A stretch of 20,513 nt of DNA, taken from IMG/VR virus record IMGVR_UViG_3300042907_000824, positions 1 through 20,513 of that record; one strand, written 5' to 3'. Numbering within the stretch: the stretch's first letter is position 1; every line of letters starts with the position of its first letter. This document shows positions 1 through 7,538 of the stretch, in pieces. The notes beneath the pieces are model-generated. The model searched no databases. It was not told the DNA's origin and saw nothing but the letters and a program-made list of their open reading frames with translations. Origin of the DNA: a virus. A program made the translations under genes and the position numbers.

Positions 1-57
1 GTTGTTGCGATCGCAGCTGAAGGATATTTAATTAAGAACGATGGTAGTGCTGCATAA
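1..57 (+). CDS. 3' end of an upstream gene (partial)
   Basis: The first 18 codons of the window are open in frame 1 and end in TAA at 55-57; the visible C-terminus ends EGYLIKNDGSAA. The stop overlaps the ATG of the next gene (TAATG at 55-59), which is the coupling style used by real genes throughout the window, so I read this as the tail of a virion gene. Too little is visible to name a product. A capsid or scaffold-type gene would fit its place just before the adaptor genes, but that is only inference from gene order. Confidence 0.6.
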   Translation, partial: VVAIAAEGYLIKNDGSAA

Positions 58-302
58 TGGAAATGATGGTATGGAATATCGTGCTGTCTTTTATGGTAGC
101 TATTATGGGTTTTTTACTTAAAGCTAAATTTGAAGATTTAGATAGGCTTAGTATTTTACTTAATCGAACGAGAGAGGAGATAGCGCGTGACCACATCACT
201 CGTGCAGAAGTTAGAGCTGACATTGAAAAGATTATGGAACGGTTTGATGACGGGTTTAAACGCCTTGAAGAAAAAATTGATAAACTTGCTGAAAAGCAAT
301 AA
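57..302 (+). CDS. Small membrane-anchored coiled-coil protein
   Basis: The protein has 81 residues. Residues about 4-21 form one strongly hydrophobic segment ending in a Lys, predicted to cross the membrane. The rest is highly charged, with heptad-like helices (residues about 55-80, rich in Glu, Lys and Leu) that look like a coiled coil. The start at 57 overlaps the previous stop (TAATG), which supports it over the later ATGs at 63 and 66. Small proteins of this shape are common in structural regions of aquatic phages, but I know of no demonstrated function. A role in genome ejection or membrane contact is possible but unproven. The next gene begins 15 nt later with its own ribosome site. Confidence 0.8.
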   Translation: MEMMVWNIVLSFMVAIMGFLLKAKFEDLDRLSILLNRTREEIARDHITRAEVRADIEKIMERFDDGFKRLEEKIDKLAEKQ

Positions 303-317
303 CTAAGGAGATATATC

Positions 318-524
318 ATGGCAGGAAGAGGAATGGGTGCAGCAACTGGCGGTGGCGGTTGTGTTGAAAAAGGTCCTAAAAACAAGATGGTAAAGGGCAC
401 TAGCAAAACAACAGGTCCAGTGTTTTTGGCTAAAGGTGGCGATGTAAGTCCACGCAAACGTATGGCCATGGGCATGGAAGATGGTGGTAGTGCTAAAAAA
501 ATGAAAAAAGGTGGCAGCTGCTAA
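318..524 (+). CDS. Small basic Gly/Lys-rich protein
   Basis: The protein has 68 residues and is low in complexity: Gly, Lys, Ser and Met dominate, with clusters such as SPRKRMAMGM and a C-terminal KKMKKGG run. The net charge is strongly positive. The ATG follows AAGGAG at 305-310 with a 7-nt spacer, one of the better ribosome sites in the window. The stop directly abuts the ATG of the next gene at 525. Proteins of this type occur near capsid and adaptor genes in marine phages. The composition suggests a disordered, possibly nucleic-acid-binding internal virion protein, but no domain is recognisable and the function is unknown. Confidence 0.8.
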   Translation: MAGRGMGAATGGGGCVEKGPKNKMVKGTSKTTGPVFLAKGGDVSPRKRMAMGMEDGGSAKKMKKGGSC

Positions 525-1199
525 ATGGCTACTTCAGGCACCACGGTATTTGATTTACAGATTGACGAGCTCGTAGAAGAGGCTTTTGAACGTTGCGGCA
601 TGCAAATGACCAACGGTAATCAGCTTAAGACAGCTCGCCGATCTCTCAATCTAATGTTTTTAGAATGGGCAAACCGTGGCCTGAACCTTTGGACAATTGA
701 ACTAGCCACAGCTAATTTATCCGTTGGTCAAACAGAAGTGGTTTTAGATACTGATACAGTTAACGTTTTATCGGCGGTAATTAGAGATAACTCTCAAAGT
801 CCTCCAGTAGACATTGTTATTGACCGTATTAGCCGTGCTGAATACCTGCACATACCTGACAAAACAACGCAGTCACGTCCTGCTCAGTTATATGTAGAGC
901 GTACAAATGTGCCTAAGGTATACCTATACCCCGCACCTAATGCCACTAATTTGTATCAACTTAGATACTATAGAATTAAACGGATGGACGATGCAGGCGC
1001 GTACTCTAATACTGCTGACGTTAACTTTCGCTTCCTGCCTTGTTTAGCGGCAGGATTAGCCTATTACCTATCGCTTAAATTTACTCCGGAACGCACACAA
1101 GCCTTGAAAAGCTTGTATGAAGAAGAGTTTGCAAGAGCAGCGGCAGAAGATAGGGATACAGCAAGCGTTTACTTTGTTCCAGCCGTAATGGGATATTAA
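525..1199 (+). CDS. Head-tail adaptor / tail accessory protein (P22 gp4-like)
   Basis: The protein has 224 residues. The N-terminal helical part (about 10-55, with TARRSLNLMFLEWANRG) followed by a beta-rich middle and a C-terminal helix (about 175-205) matches the pattern I recognise in tail accessory/adaptor proteins of podovirus-like phages, which sit under the portal and extend the connector. The start codon directly follows the previous stop (TAA at 522-524, ATG at 525). The neighbours support this: a zinc-ribbon-like protein and a second adaptor-like protein follow, and a nozzle-like protein closes the window. The assignment rests on remembered family resemblance, not on an invariant catalytic motif, so the exact place in the tail is uncertain. 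Confidence 0.65.
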   Translation: MATSGTTVFDLQIDELVEEAFERCGMQMTNGNQLKTARRSLNLMFLEWANRGLNLWTIELATANLSVGQTEVVLDTDTVNVLSAVIRDNSQSPPVDIVIDRISRAEYLHIPDKTTQSRPAQLYVERTNVPKVYLYPAPNATNLYQLRYYRIKRMDDAGAYSNTADVNFRFLPCLAAGLAYYLSLKFTPERTQALKSLYEEEFARAAAEDRDTASVYFVPAVMGY

Positions 1200-1200
1200 T

Positions 1201-1551
1201 GTGGCATATGCATCCGGTAAATACGCGTTTGGGTTATGCGATTACTGCGGTCAGCGTTATCCCTTTAACGTACTGCGTAAAAACTGGCGTGGATTTAAAG
1301 TCTGCCCAGACGACTACGAGCCTAAAGAGCCTCAACTAGAGCCTCTACAGTTTGTAGCAGATGCAATAACCCTAGAGCAGCCTCGCCCTGATCGTGTAGA
1401 ACCAATGGTTGTGTATGTAGGCGCTCCAGGGGATACGGCCTTTCAAAGCAGAGGAAGTGCAACAAATACAAACGACATGCGGCCCTCTGTTTTAGATAGT
1501 ATAATCATAGCTAGAGGGTCTGTGGGAACAGTTACGGTGGAAATAGCATGA
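1201..1551 (+). CDS. Zinc-ribbon-like small phage protein
   Basis: The protein has 116 residues and starts with GTG one base after the previous stop. The N-terminus carries CDYC (Cys13, Cys16), then an aromatic/basic stretch (NWRGFKVC) to Cys35 and CPDDYEPKEPQ. This is the pattern of a small rubredoxin-like zinc ribbon frequent between adaptor genes of podovirus-like phages. Only three cysteines are present. Where many relatives read CPxC, this one reads CPDD, so an Asp may be the fourth ligand or metal binding may be lost. The C-terminal half is Thr/Val-rich with no recognisable motif. The 3' end overlaps the next gene by four bases (ATGA at 1548). Its role in the virion is unknown. Confidence 0.75.
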   Translation: MAYASGKYAFGLCDYCGQRYPFNVLRKNWRGFKVCPDDYEPKEPQLEPLQFVADAITLEQPRPDRVEPMVVYVGAPGDTAFQSRGSATNTNDMRPSVLDSIIIARGSVGTVTVEIA

Positions 1552-2201
1552 CATATGATGAATTAGTCACAAATATCAGGAATTACACGGAAGTAGATGC
1601 TAACGTATTTACGACCCCCGTAATTAACACCTTCATTACAATGGCCGAGAACAGGATGCTTCGGGACATTGACTTGGACGTGTACAAGCTAGAGGTTACG
1701 GGTAACATGACCTCTGGCAATAAGTTCTTGACGGCTCCTTCAGACCTGTTGACACACCGTTACATGATGATTACTAAAGACGGAGAGCAGATATTCCTAG
1801 AATTCCGTGACACGTCTTTTATGAAAGAATATTGGCCTGATGGCGCTGTCACAGGCACTCCTCGTTTCTACTCCGTGTGGGACCAGAACTCTTTTTACAT
1901 TGCCCCTACTCCAGATGAAGCTTATGTGGTTGAAATGGGCTACATCCGCAAGCCTGCTACGCTATCTCCATTGACACCTGAAACATGGATTAGCCAAAAA
2001 GCTCCTGAAGCCCTATTGTATGCCTGCTTGATACAAGCATATAGCTATACTAAAGGCCCAGGCGAGATGACTGCTTACTTTGAGAACAGTTATAAACAAG
2101 CTATTCAAGGTCTTGGTGTTGAACAACAAGGTCGTCGTCGTCGTGATGAGTACCGCGATGGTATGGCAAGACTTGTGGTGTCGTCACCTTCACCTAATTA
2201 A
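1548..2201 (+). CDS. Phage adaptor-like / tail completion protein (SU10-type)
   Basis: The protein has 217 residues. It begins with a short helical region (MTYDELVTNIRNYTEV..., MAENRMLRDIDLDVY), a beta-rich core with the motif PSDLLTHRYM and a TPRFYSVWDQNSFYIAP hairpin, then a C-terminal helix and an Arg-rich RRRR stretch (residues about 196-199). This arrangement is typical of the adaptor/completion proteins that many aquatic podoviruses and SU10-like phages encode close to the portal region. The ATGA overlap with the zinc-ribbon-like gene indicates translational coupling. The basic tail could contact DNA in the connector, which is inference. I am confident that it is a virion connector-region protein and less so about the exact position. 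Confidence 0.7.
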   Translation: MTYDELVTNIRNYTEVDANVFTTPVINTFITMAENRMLRDIDLDVYKLEVTGNMTSGNKFLTAPSDLLTHRYMMITKDGEQIFLEFRDTSFMKEYWPDGAVTGTPRFYSVWDQNSFYIAPTPDEAYVVEMGYIRKPATLSPLTPETWISQKAPEALLYACLIQAYSYTKGPGEMTAYFENSYKQAIQGLGVEQQGRRRRDEYRDGMARLVVSSPSPN

Positions 2202-2210
2202 GGATTATAA

Positions 2211-2642
2211 ATGGCTATTATTCAAGCAATGTGCAATTCCTTTAAAAAGGAAGCCTTACAAGGGCTGCATAACTTTGATGTGGTTGGAGGAGATACGTTT
2301 AAGCTTGCTCTGTATACCAATGCAGCTGATTTATCCGCAGCTACTACGGTATACACTGCATCGGGTGAAGTGGCAGCCAGTGGCAGCTACGTAGCAGGCG
2401 GAGGCGCGCTTGTCAATGGCGGCGTAACCTACACAGGAACGACAGCGTTTGTTAATTTCGAAGACCTATCTTTTACAGGAACCACTATTACGGCGTTTGG
2501 CGCTTTGATATACAACTTCTCTAAAGGCAATAGGGCAGTGGCCGTTCTCAATTTTGGTGCAAATAAAACTTCAATAAGTAGCACATTTACTGTAAGATTT
2601 CCACCTGACAACGCAACTAGCGCAATTATTAGGTTTGATTAA
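2211..2642 (+). CDS. Structural protein, copy 1 of a duplicated pair
   Basis: The protein has 143 residues. Its N-terminus MAIIQAMCNSFKKE is a short helix, followed by a beta-rich, Ala/Thr/Gly-rich body (FKLALYTNAADL, TTVYTASGEV, FVNFEDLSFTGTTI) and a short C-terminus ending TSAIIRFD. It is clearly paralogous to the protein at 2932-3366, which has the same start, LALYT(N/S)AAD block, YT(A/S)(A/S)GEV block, F(E/A)DL(S/T)F block and ending. Proteins of this family are widespread in aquatic phage structural regions. A decoration, connector or fibre-base role would fit the size and beta content, but I do not know a proven function. An AGGA-type ribosome site lies about 8 nt upstream of the ATG. 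Confidence 0.8.
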   Translation: MAIIQAMCNSFKKEALQGLHNFDVVGGDTFKLALYTNAADLSAATTVYTASGEVAASGSYVAGGGALVNGGVTYTGTTAFVNFEDLSFTGTTITAFGALIYNFSKGNRAVAVLNFGANKTSISSTFTVRFPPDNATSAIIRFD

Positions 2643-2645
2643 TTA

Positions 2646-2930
2646 ATGCAGATATCCGCACACACAGGATTAGGGCAACTAGAAGTACGTACGACGAGCA
2701 GGCGTGGTTTTACTCCGGCTGAAATAGCGGATAAAGCCGTGCAAAAAATATTGTTTGTAGGCGAAAACCTTCATCCTGCAATTAAAGAACAAGCTATTGC
2801 TTATCAAGACCAGATAAGGGTTATTCTGGAGTACTACATTAAAGAAGCAATTAAATCGGATAGAACAACCTTAATCAATTTACTTAATTCCTCCGGCCAT
2901 CCGGAACTAATACCATTATTGGAGATATAA
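2646..2930 (+). CDS. Conserved hypothetical, mostly helical
   Basis: The protein has 94 residues. Residues about 24-94 read as three or four amphipathic helices (FTPAEIADKAVQKIL, HPAIKEQAIAYQDQI, RVILEYYIKEAIKSD, TTLINLLN). There is no signal peptide or membrane segment. It starts 3 nt after the previous stop without a strong ribosome site, so translation is probably coupled. It separates the two copies of the duplicated structural gene. Similar small helical proteins occur at this place in cyanophage- and pelagiphage-like genomes. No function is known to me; a small connector or assembly factor is possible. Confidence 0.7.
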   Translation: MQISAHTGLGQLEVRTTSRRGFTPAEIADKAVQKILFVGENLHPAIKEQAIAYQDQIRVILEYYIKEAIKSDRTTLINLLNSSGHPELIPLLEI

Positions 2931-2931
2931 C

Positions 2932-3366
2932 ATGGCTATTTCTCAGGCTATTTGCGACAGTTTCAAACAAGAGTTGTTTGAGGCCGTGCATAACTTTTCT
3001 GCCCCAGGTGGCAACACTTTCTTTTTAGCGTTGTACACGTCTGCTGCAGACATTGGCGCAGCTACAACAGCTTACACATCCGCAGGCGAAGTATCGTCTA
3101 CAGGCACTAATTATCCTGCAGCAGGTAGTGCATTGACCAGTTTGGGCGTAGGCCTTGCTAGTTCAACAGCATTCTTGGATTTCGCTGACCTTACATTCCC
3201 TAACGTTACATTAACAGCCCGTGGCTGCTTAATCTATAACAACACGGAAGCAGGCAAGTCAGTTGCAGCGTTTGACTTTGGCTCTGATAAAACAGCTACA
3301 GACGGTGACTTTACGGTCATCTTCCCAGCGGCTACTGCCACTACTGCGGTTATCCGTTTAGTATAG
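2932..3366 (+). CDS. Structural protein, copy 2 of a duplicated pair
   Basis: The protein has 144 residues and is paralogous to the product of 2211-2642 over its whole length. Shared features are the MAI(I/S)QA(M/I)C N-terminus with a following F and K(K/Q)E, the FxLALYTxAADxxAATT block, a YTSAGEV block, FADLTF and a Thr/Ala-rich ending TTAVIRL. Divergence between the copies is substantial in the linkers (for example GTNYPAAGSALTSLG), so the duplication is not recent. A GGAG ribosome motif sits just before the ATG. It is probably a beta-rich virion protein with the same kind of role as copy 1. Two different copies could occupy different symmetry environments, which is inference. Confidence 0.8.
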   Translation: MAISQAICDSFKQELFEAVHNFSAPGGNTFFLALYTSAADIGAATTAYTSAGEVSSTGTNYPAAGSALTSLGVGLASSTAFLDFADLTFPNVTLTARGCLIYNNTEAGKSVAAFDFGSDKTATDGDFTVIFPAATATTAVIRLV

Positions 3367-3367
3367 T

Positions 3368-3745
3368 ATGCCTTTAGTAGTCTCGGATAGAGTCAGGGAA
3401 GTAACAGTGGTGTCGGGCACAGGCCCGGCCACTCCTACTGGCGCCTTCTCTGGATACGTATCGTTTGCTGATGCCATCGGTGACGGCAATACTACTTACT
3501 ACACGATTACAGACAACGTCAACTTTGAATGGGAAGTGGGCGTAGGCACACTAGTAGGCGGTTCTCTTGACCGTCAAATCATTCTTAAAAGCTCCAATAA
3601 CAATCTTATTGTGGACTTTGCCCCAGGTTCTAAGGAAATGTTTTGTACCCTTCCTGCAGAACGGGCTGTAATGAACAATCCCGACGGCTCCCTTATTTAT
3701 GACCCTGCTGGGTCAGCCATTTTATACGCAATTGCATTGGGCTAA
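3368..3745 (+). CDS. Small virion protein of a widespread phage family
   Basis: The protein has 125 residues and is beta-rich. It carries a pattern I recognise from many phage fibre and baseplate-region genes: SDRVREVTVVSGTGP, an YVSFADAIGDGNTTYY(T/C)I block, WEVGVGTLVGG and an ending about payload-like DPAGSAILYAIALG. In relatives this block forms a short beta domain found near fibres, often as a stand-alone gene as here. The ATG begins one base after the previous stop, with no clear ribosome site, so translation is likely coupled. Its function is unproven; a tail or fibre attachment role is inferred from its neighbours, which lead directly into the large fibre at 4294. Confidence 0.7.
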   Translation: MPLVVSDRVREVTVVSGTGPATPTGAFSGYVSFADAIGDGNTTYYTITDNVNFEWEVGVGTLVGGSLDRQIILKSSNNNLIVDFAPGSKEMFCTLPAERAVMNNPDGSLIYDPAGSAILYAIALG

Positions 3746-3747
3746 TC

Positions 3748-4062
3748 ATGTCGACTTTTAAAAGTAATGCGACCAGGAATTTAGGAGCTACTCCTACCAC
3801 TTTATACACGGCTATAAGTGGTACAGTAGTGATCGGTCTAAACGCCGCAAACGTTTACGCCACCGAATTACCTATTGACGTCTGGCATAAAAGAGGTTCT
3901 AATAACACCTATATCCTTAAGCAGTTCCGGGTAGGTCCAGGTCAAACTGAAGAGCTCATGAAAGGCAATAAGATAGTGTTAGAAACAGGGGATGAATTAG
4001 TTGCGTCCACTGCCATCAGTAATGGGTTTGATATCCTAGTTTCAGTGCTGGAAGGGGTCTAG
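3748..4062 (+). CDS. Small beta-rich virion protein
   Basis: The protein has 104 residues. After a short lead it reads as a compact beta sandwich: TTLYTAISGTVVIGLNAANV, LPIDVWHKRG, TYILKQFRVGPGQTEELM, GNKIVLETGDELVAS and FDILVSVLEGV. There are no cysteines, signal peptide or membrane segment. The architecture resembles small virion proteins encoded near baseplate or fibre genes of T4-like cyanophages. The intergenic gap to the previous gene is 2 nt and to the next gene 1 nt, so it is part of the same translational unit. Function is not known beyond likely virion association. Confidence 0.7.
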   Translation: MSTFKSNATRNLGATPTTLYTAISGTVVIGLNAANVYATELPIDVWHKRGSNNTYILKQFRVGPGQTEELMKGNKIVLETGDELVASTAISNGFDILVSVLEGV

Positions 4063-4063
4063 T

Positions 4064-4297
4064 ATGAGTGGCTTTTACGAAGGTACAGATCTAGCAAATA
4101 AAACCTTTTATGGTTTTAGGTTATTTCAAAATACCGGTGATTTAAACGTAGATGTTATTAGCGGTAATGGCGTAGTTTCACTCCCTGAGCCAGGATATAT
4201 CATTGGACCTAATGAGTATCAGGCATGGGTTTGGTCAACAGGTACCTATCAGTTCCAATGGGGAGCTAAGGGTCATTTAGAGATGGTGTTCATATGA
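4064..4297 (+). CDS. Small aromatic-rich hypothetical virion protein
   Basis: The protein has 77 residues and is rich in Tyr, Phe, Trp and Gly (FYEGTDLANKTFYGFRLFQN, YQAWVWSTGTYQFQWG). It is probably a small all-beta protein without membrane segments. It sits between the small beta sandwich at 3748 and the giant fibre at 4294, overlapping the latter by four bases (ATGA at 4294-4297). I recognise comparable sequences in T4-like cyanophage fibre regions, but no activity is known. Its position suggests a fibre attachment or accessory protein, which is inference only. Confidence 0.65.
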   Translation: MSGFYEGTDLANKTFYGFRLFQNTGDLNVDVISGNGVVSLPEPGYIIGPNEYQAWVWSTGTYQFQWGAKGHLEMVFI

Positions 4298-7200
4298 CGA
4301 CAATTGTAGATTTAGGTAAGTTAAGATTTTATTGGGCAGGCAACTATGATGAAGCTACCCAATATGAATTAAACGACGTAGTTCGATACGGCGGTAACGT
4401 TTATGCGTATATTAACGTAGTACGGACTATCGGTACTATTCCTACGGATGTTACGTACTGGGCCCTCATGGTTGAGGGCATTAACTTTATTGGTGAATGG
4501 ACTGACGCAACGCAGTACTTCATTGGCGATGCAGTTGCCTACGGTTCTACCGTATATGTAGCTCTAGTCGATAACATCGATGTTCAACCTGATACTAACC
4601 CGTCTACTTGGTCACAATTCGTTGAAGCTATTCAATGGGAAGGTGATTATGTAGCTACTACAACATACCAACCAAACGACGTAGTTAAATACGGCGGTAG
4701 CGCATTTATTGCAATTCAAACAACGAACAACAACGACCCAACAAACACTACATACTGGCAACAGTTTGTAACTGGTATTTCACCAGAAGGTGTCTATAAC
4801 AATACAACAGCCTATGTGCCAAATGATATTGTTGCTTATGGCGCAAATCTATACATAGCTACCGCAAACACGACAGGTAATCTACCTATCAATACCGGTT
4901 TCTGGCAACCGTTCATCTCCGCATTTGAAAATCGCGGTGCATGGGCAACAAGTACCTTATATTATGAAAATGATTTAGTTCAGTACGGTGCATATACCTA
5001 TGCATGTCAGATACAAAACACATCAGGTGTATTCGCAACTGACCTAGCTGCAGGCAAGTGGTCAGTATTTGTAACCGGTCTACGTCAACGCGGTGAATGG
5101 GTTACAGGTACACAGTATCTACCCTATGATATCGTTACTTATGGCGGCAATACATATTCATGCCTGATATTAAACAACTCAGGTACCTTCGCGACTGACT
5201 TAGCCGCTGGTAAATGGGAAATCTTTAACGGCGGTATTCGTTGGAGAGGCGCATGGACACCTACAACACAGTATTTAGTTAACGATTTAGTGCGAAACGT
5301 AGGCTCAACCTACATTGCAACGGAAGACTTTACTTCAGGATCTAACTTTAGCGTTGAATACGATGCAGGTAAGTGGGTGTTCTTTGCTCAAGGTGGCGCG
5401 GATATTCTTCCGGTAATTACACCAGGCTTAGAAGGCTACTCTTTATCAGTAGCTTCTAACGGTATTGATATTGAGTGGATAAATGCCTCTGGTTCAGATA
5501 ACGTCTACTATGTATCTGTAGATGGCGACGATGCCAACCCAGGTACAAGCTTGGCCTTACCTTTCGCAACTAGTCAAGCTGCCGTTGCGGCCGCTTCAGC
5601 AGGTAATGCCACAATCTTTGTTAAAACGGGTACATACAGTGAAGCATTGCTTCCGATTGTAGTTCCTCCAAACACAGCGATTGTAGGGGATAATCAACGT
5701 ACAGTTAACGTTCAACCTGCTGCTGGTTTGGCTGCAGATGGCATAACACCTAATGCTCAGTCAACAATGTGGGCAATGTCAAACGGTTCTATATTGAACA
5801 AAATGACATTTAAAGGTATGACGGGTTGGGTTCCAGGATCTGTCCCTGCGGATATTACAACCTCTGTAATTAAGGGTGTTGTAGTAGGTTTCAATCCAGC
5901 TTCTCCAGTCACATCTAAATCACCATATGTTCTAGAATGTGCTGCTATATGTACAGGTGCTGTTGGCGCATACGTAGATGGTGACGTACATGCAACAGGC
6001 TTTAAGTCCATGTTGTTCCACGGGTACACCATAATCAGTGATAACGGTATAGGTTACTATGTTAGAGACCAAGGTAAAGCTGAGATTGTTTCTTGCTTTA
6101 CTTACTATTGCTATTTTGGCTATGCCACAACTGGCGGTGGTTTTATCCGCGCATTGAATGGTAATAACAGCTACGGTACATGGGGCGTACAGTCCTCTGG
6201 TTATGACGTAGATGAAGTTCCCGTAACAGGTACGTTATATGGTATTCAACTTCAAACTACTACAGACCCTATTAATATAGGCTTTGCACCGGGCAGTACG
6301 GTAACAGGTGAAACGTCAGGTGCGGTTGCTACTGTAACTAACTTACAGGCTTCAGCCGGTAAGGTATACGTTAATTATGGTTCAGGATCTGTTCCTTTTG
6401 TTAATGGTGAAACTATCAATGATGGAGTAGGCAACACTTTAGTTATAGCAGGCGGAGGCGTAACCGGTCAAAAAGGCATGTTATTAGTTGTAGATAACCT
6501 TACTGCAGAGCCTTTGCAAGGTGCAAGTATTCAATTAACAGGTGATCCATACTCTTACGTTATTCAGTCTGTATCAGGTACGTATGTGGATACGTCAAGC
6601 GTGATGTTTATTGCATTGGCCCAAGAAAAACCAGATCCATCTCCGGATAACACAGGCATATCGATCCGCTATCTATATTCACAAATTCGCTTAACAGGGC
6701 ATGACTTTTTGGATATTGGTACTGGTGGTGTTGTCACTACTAACTACCCAAATAATCCACTACAGCCTCCTGCACAAGGCAATGAAGTTGACGAGATATT
6801 CCCAGGCCGTGTTTACTATGTGTCTACTGACCAAAACGGTAATTTCCGTGTAGGTGAGTATTTCACTGTAGACCAAGGTACGGGTACTGCAACCTTAAAT
6901 GCCAACGCGTTTAACTTGTCTGGTTTGACATCATTACGTTTAGGATCTATTGGTGCGCAATTAGGTGAGCAGATTAATGAGTTCTCATCTGATGCTACTT
7001 TAGGCGGAGATAATCCAACTAACGTAGCTGTTCCAACTGAGTATGCGGTTAAAACGTATGTTGATACACGTGTACCACAGGCTCTACCTACCTCTGTAGG
7101 AAACGAAGGGGAGGTACTTACAAGTAATGGTTCGACAGTTTCATGGGCTTTAGCGATTGCTGATCAAACAGATAATTCCGGTAAATACTTAACCACTAAC

Positions 7201-7521
7201 GGTACTACAACCTCATGGAATACAATATCAGTTACACCACAGTGGACTACTAAATCAGCAAACTACACTGCGGTGGCTGGAGATAACTTGTTCTGTAATA
7301 CATCATCAGGTATATTTACAATAACTTTGCCTGCCACACCAGCAGTCAACAGCAGCGTTAGAATTGTAGATTTAGCAGGTACGTTTAACTCCAGGCCCTT
7401 AAACGTTGCTAGAAATGGGGAATTACTGATGGGTTTAACTCAAGATATGAGTCTAAACGTGGTTAATGCGTCTATTACTTTAGTATACTCTGGCTCTACA
7501 TACGGCTGGCGCTTGGTCTAA
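4294..7521 (+). CDS. Large mosaic tail-fibre/tailspike-like protein
   Basis: The protein has 1075 residues. Residues 11-368 are seven tandem ~50-residue repeats of the type W(t)xxTxYxxND(v/l)VxYG..YxA......W, resembling small carbohydrate-binding modules. Residues about 405-700 start with YYVSVDGDDANPGTS, a DUF1565-like opening of a right-handed beta-helix, followed by many short beta repeats. Around 840-910, DQNGNFRVGEYF, LNANAFNLSGL and PTEYAVKTYVDT match a block known from T4-like cyanophage virion proteins. The last ~90 residues (SANYTAVAGDN..., SGSTYGWRLV) form a common fibre C-terminal domain. The likely role is host-surface polysaccharide recognition, perhaps with depolymerase-like fold features; no catalytic residues can be assigned from sequence alone. 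The gene overlaps its predecessor by four bases. Confidence 0.85.
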   Translation: MTTIVDLGKLRFYWAGNYDEATQYELNDVVRYGGNVYAYINVVRTIGTIPTDVTYWALMVEGINFIGEWTDATQYFIGDAVAYGSTVYVALVDNIDVQPDTNPSTWSQFVEAIQWEGDYVATTTYQPNDVVKYGGSAFIAIQTTNNNDPTNTTYWQQFVTGISPEGVYNNTTAYVPNDIVAYGANLYIATANTTGNLPINTGFWQPFISAFENRGAWATSTLYYENDLVQYGAYTYACQIQNTSGVFATDLAAGKWSVFVTGLRQRGEWVTGTQYLPYDIVTYGGNTYSCLILNNSGTFATDLAAGKWEIFNGGIRWRGAWTPTTQYLVNDLVRNVGSTYIATEDFTSGSNFSVEYDAGKWVFFAQGGADILPVITPGLEGYSLSVASNGIDIEWINASGSDNVYYVSVDGDDANPGTSLALPFATSQAAVAAASAGNATIFVKTGTYSEALLPIVVPPNTAIVGDNQRTVNVQPAAGLAADGITPNAQSTMWAMSNGSILNKMTFKGMTGWVPGSVPADITTSVIKGVVVGFNPASPVTSKSPYVLECAAICTGAVGAYVDGDVHATGFKSMLFHGYTIISDNGIGYYVRDQGKAEIVSCFTYYCYFGYATTGGGFIRALNGNNSYGTWGVQSSGYDVDEVPVTGTLYGIQLQTTTDPINIGFAPGSTVTGETSGAVATVTNLQASAGKVYVNYGSGSVPFVNGETINDGVGNTLVIAGGGVTGQKGMLLVVDNLTAEPLQGASIQLTGDPYSYVIQSVSGTYVDTSSVMFIALAQEKPDPSPDNTGISIRYLYSQIRLTGHDFLDIGTGGVVTTNYPNNPLQPPAQGNEVDEIFPGRVYYVSTDQNGNFRVGEYFTVDQGTGTATLNANAFNLSGLTSLRLGSIGAQLGEQINEFSSDATLGGDNPTNVAVPTEYAVKTYVDTRVPQALPTSVGNEGEVLTSNGSTVSWALAIADQTDNSGKYLTTNGTTTSWNTISVTPQWTTKSANYTAVAGDNLFCNTSSGIFTITLPATPAVNSSVRIVDLAGTFNSRPLNVARNGELLMGLTQDMSLNVVNASITLVYSGSTYGWRLV
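4324..5397 (+). repeat. Seven ~50-codon tandem repeats within the large fibre gene
   Basis: Seven consecutive units of 49-53 codons encode residues 11-368. Each contains a Trp/Tyr near its start, a T.Y..ND.V.YG core (YELNDVVRYGG, YQPNDVVKYGG, YVPNDIVAYGA, YLPYDIVTYGG and similar) and a closing W. Units 5 and 6 are the closest pair and share FATDLAAGKW. The DNA copies have diverged, so this is an old internal duplication rather than a recent expansion. The pattern resembles carbohydrate-binding modules of chitinase-type enzymes. Confidence 0.85.
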
Positions 7522-7538
7522 TATAAAGGTAAGTAAAT

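Noticed and set aside
32-475. Minus-strand 147-codon frame across the first small genes
   Set aside because: It lies antisense to two plus-strand genes with good junctions and ribosome sites, and its Pro/Ser/Leu-rich product has no recognisable family.
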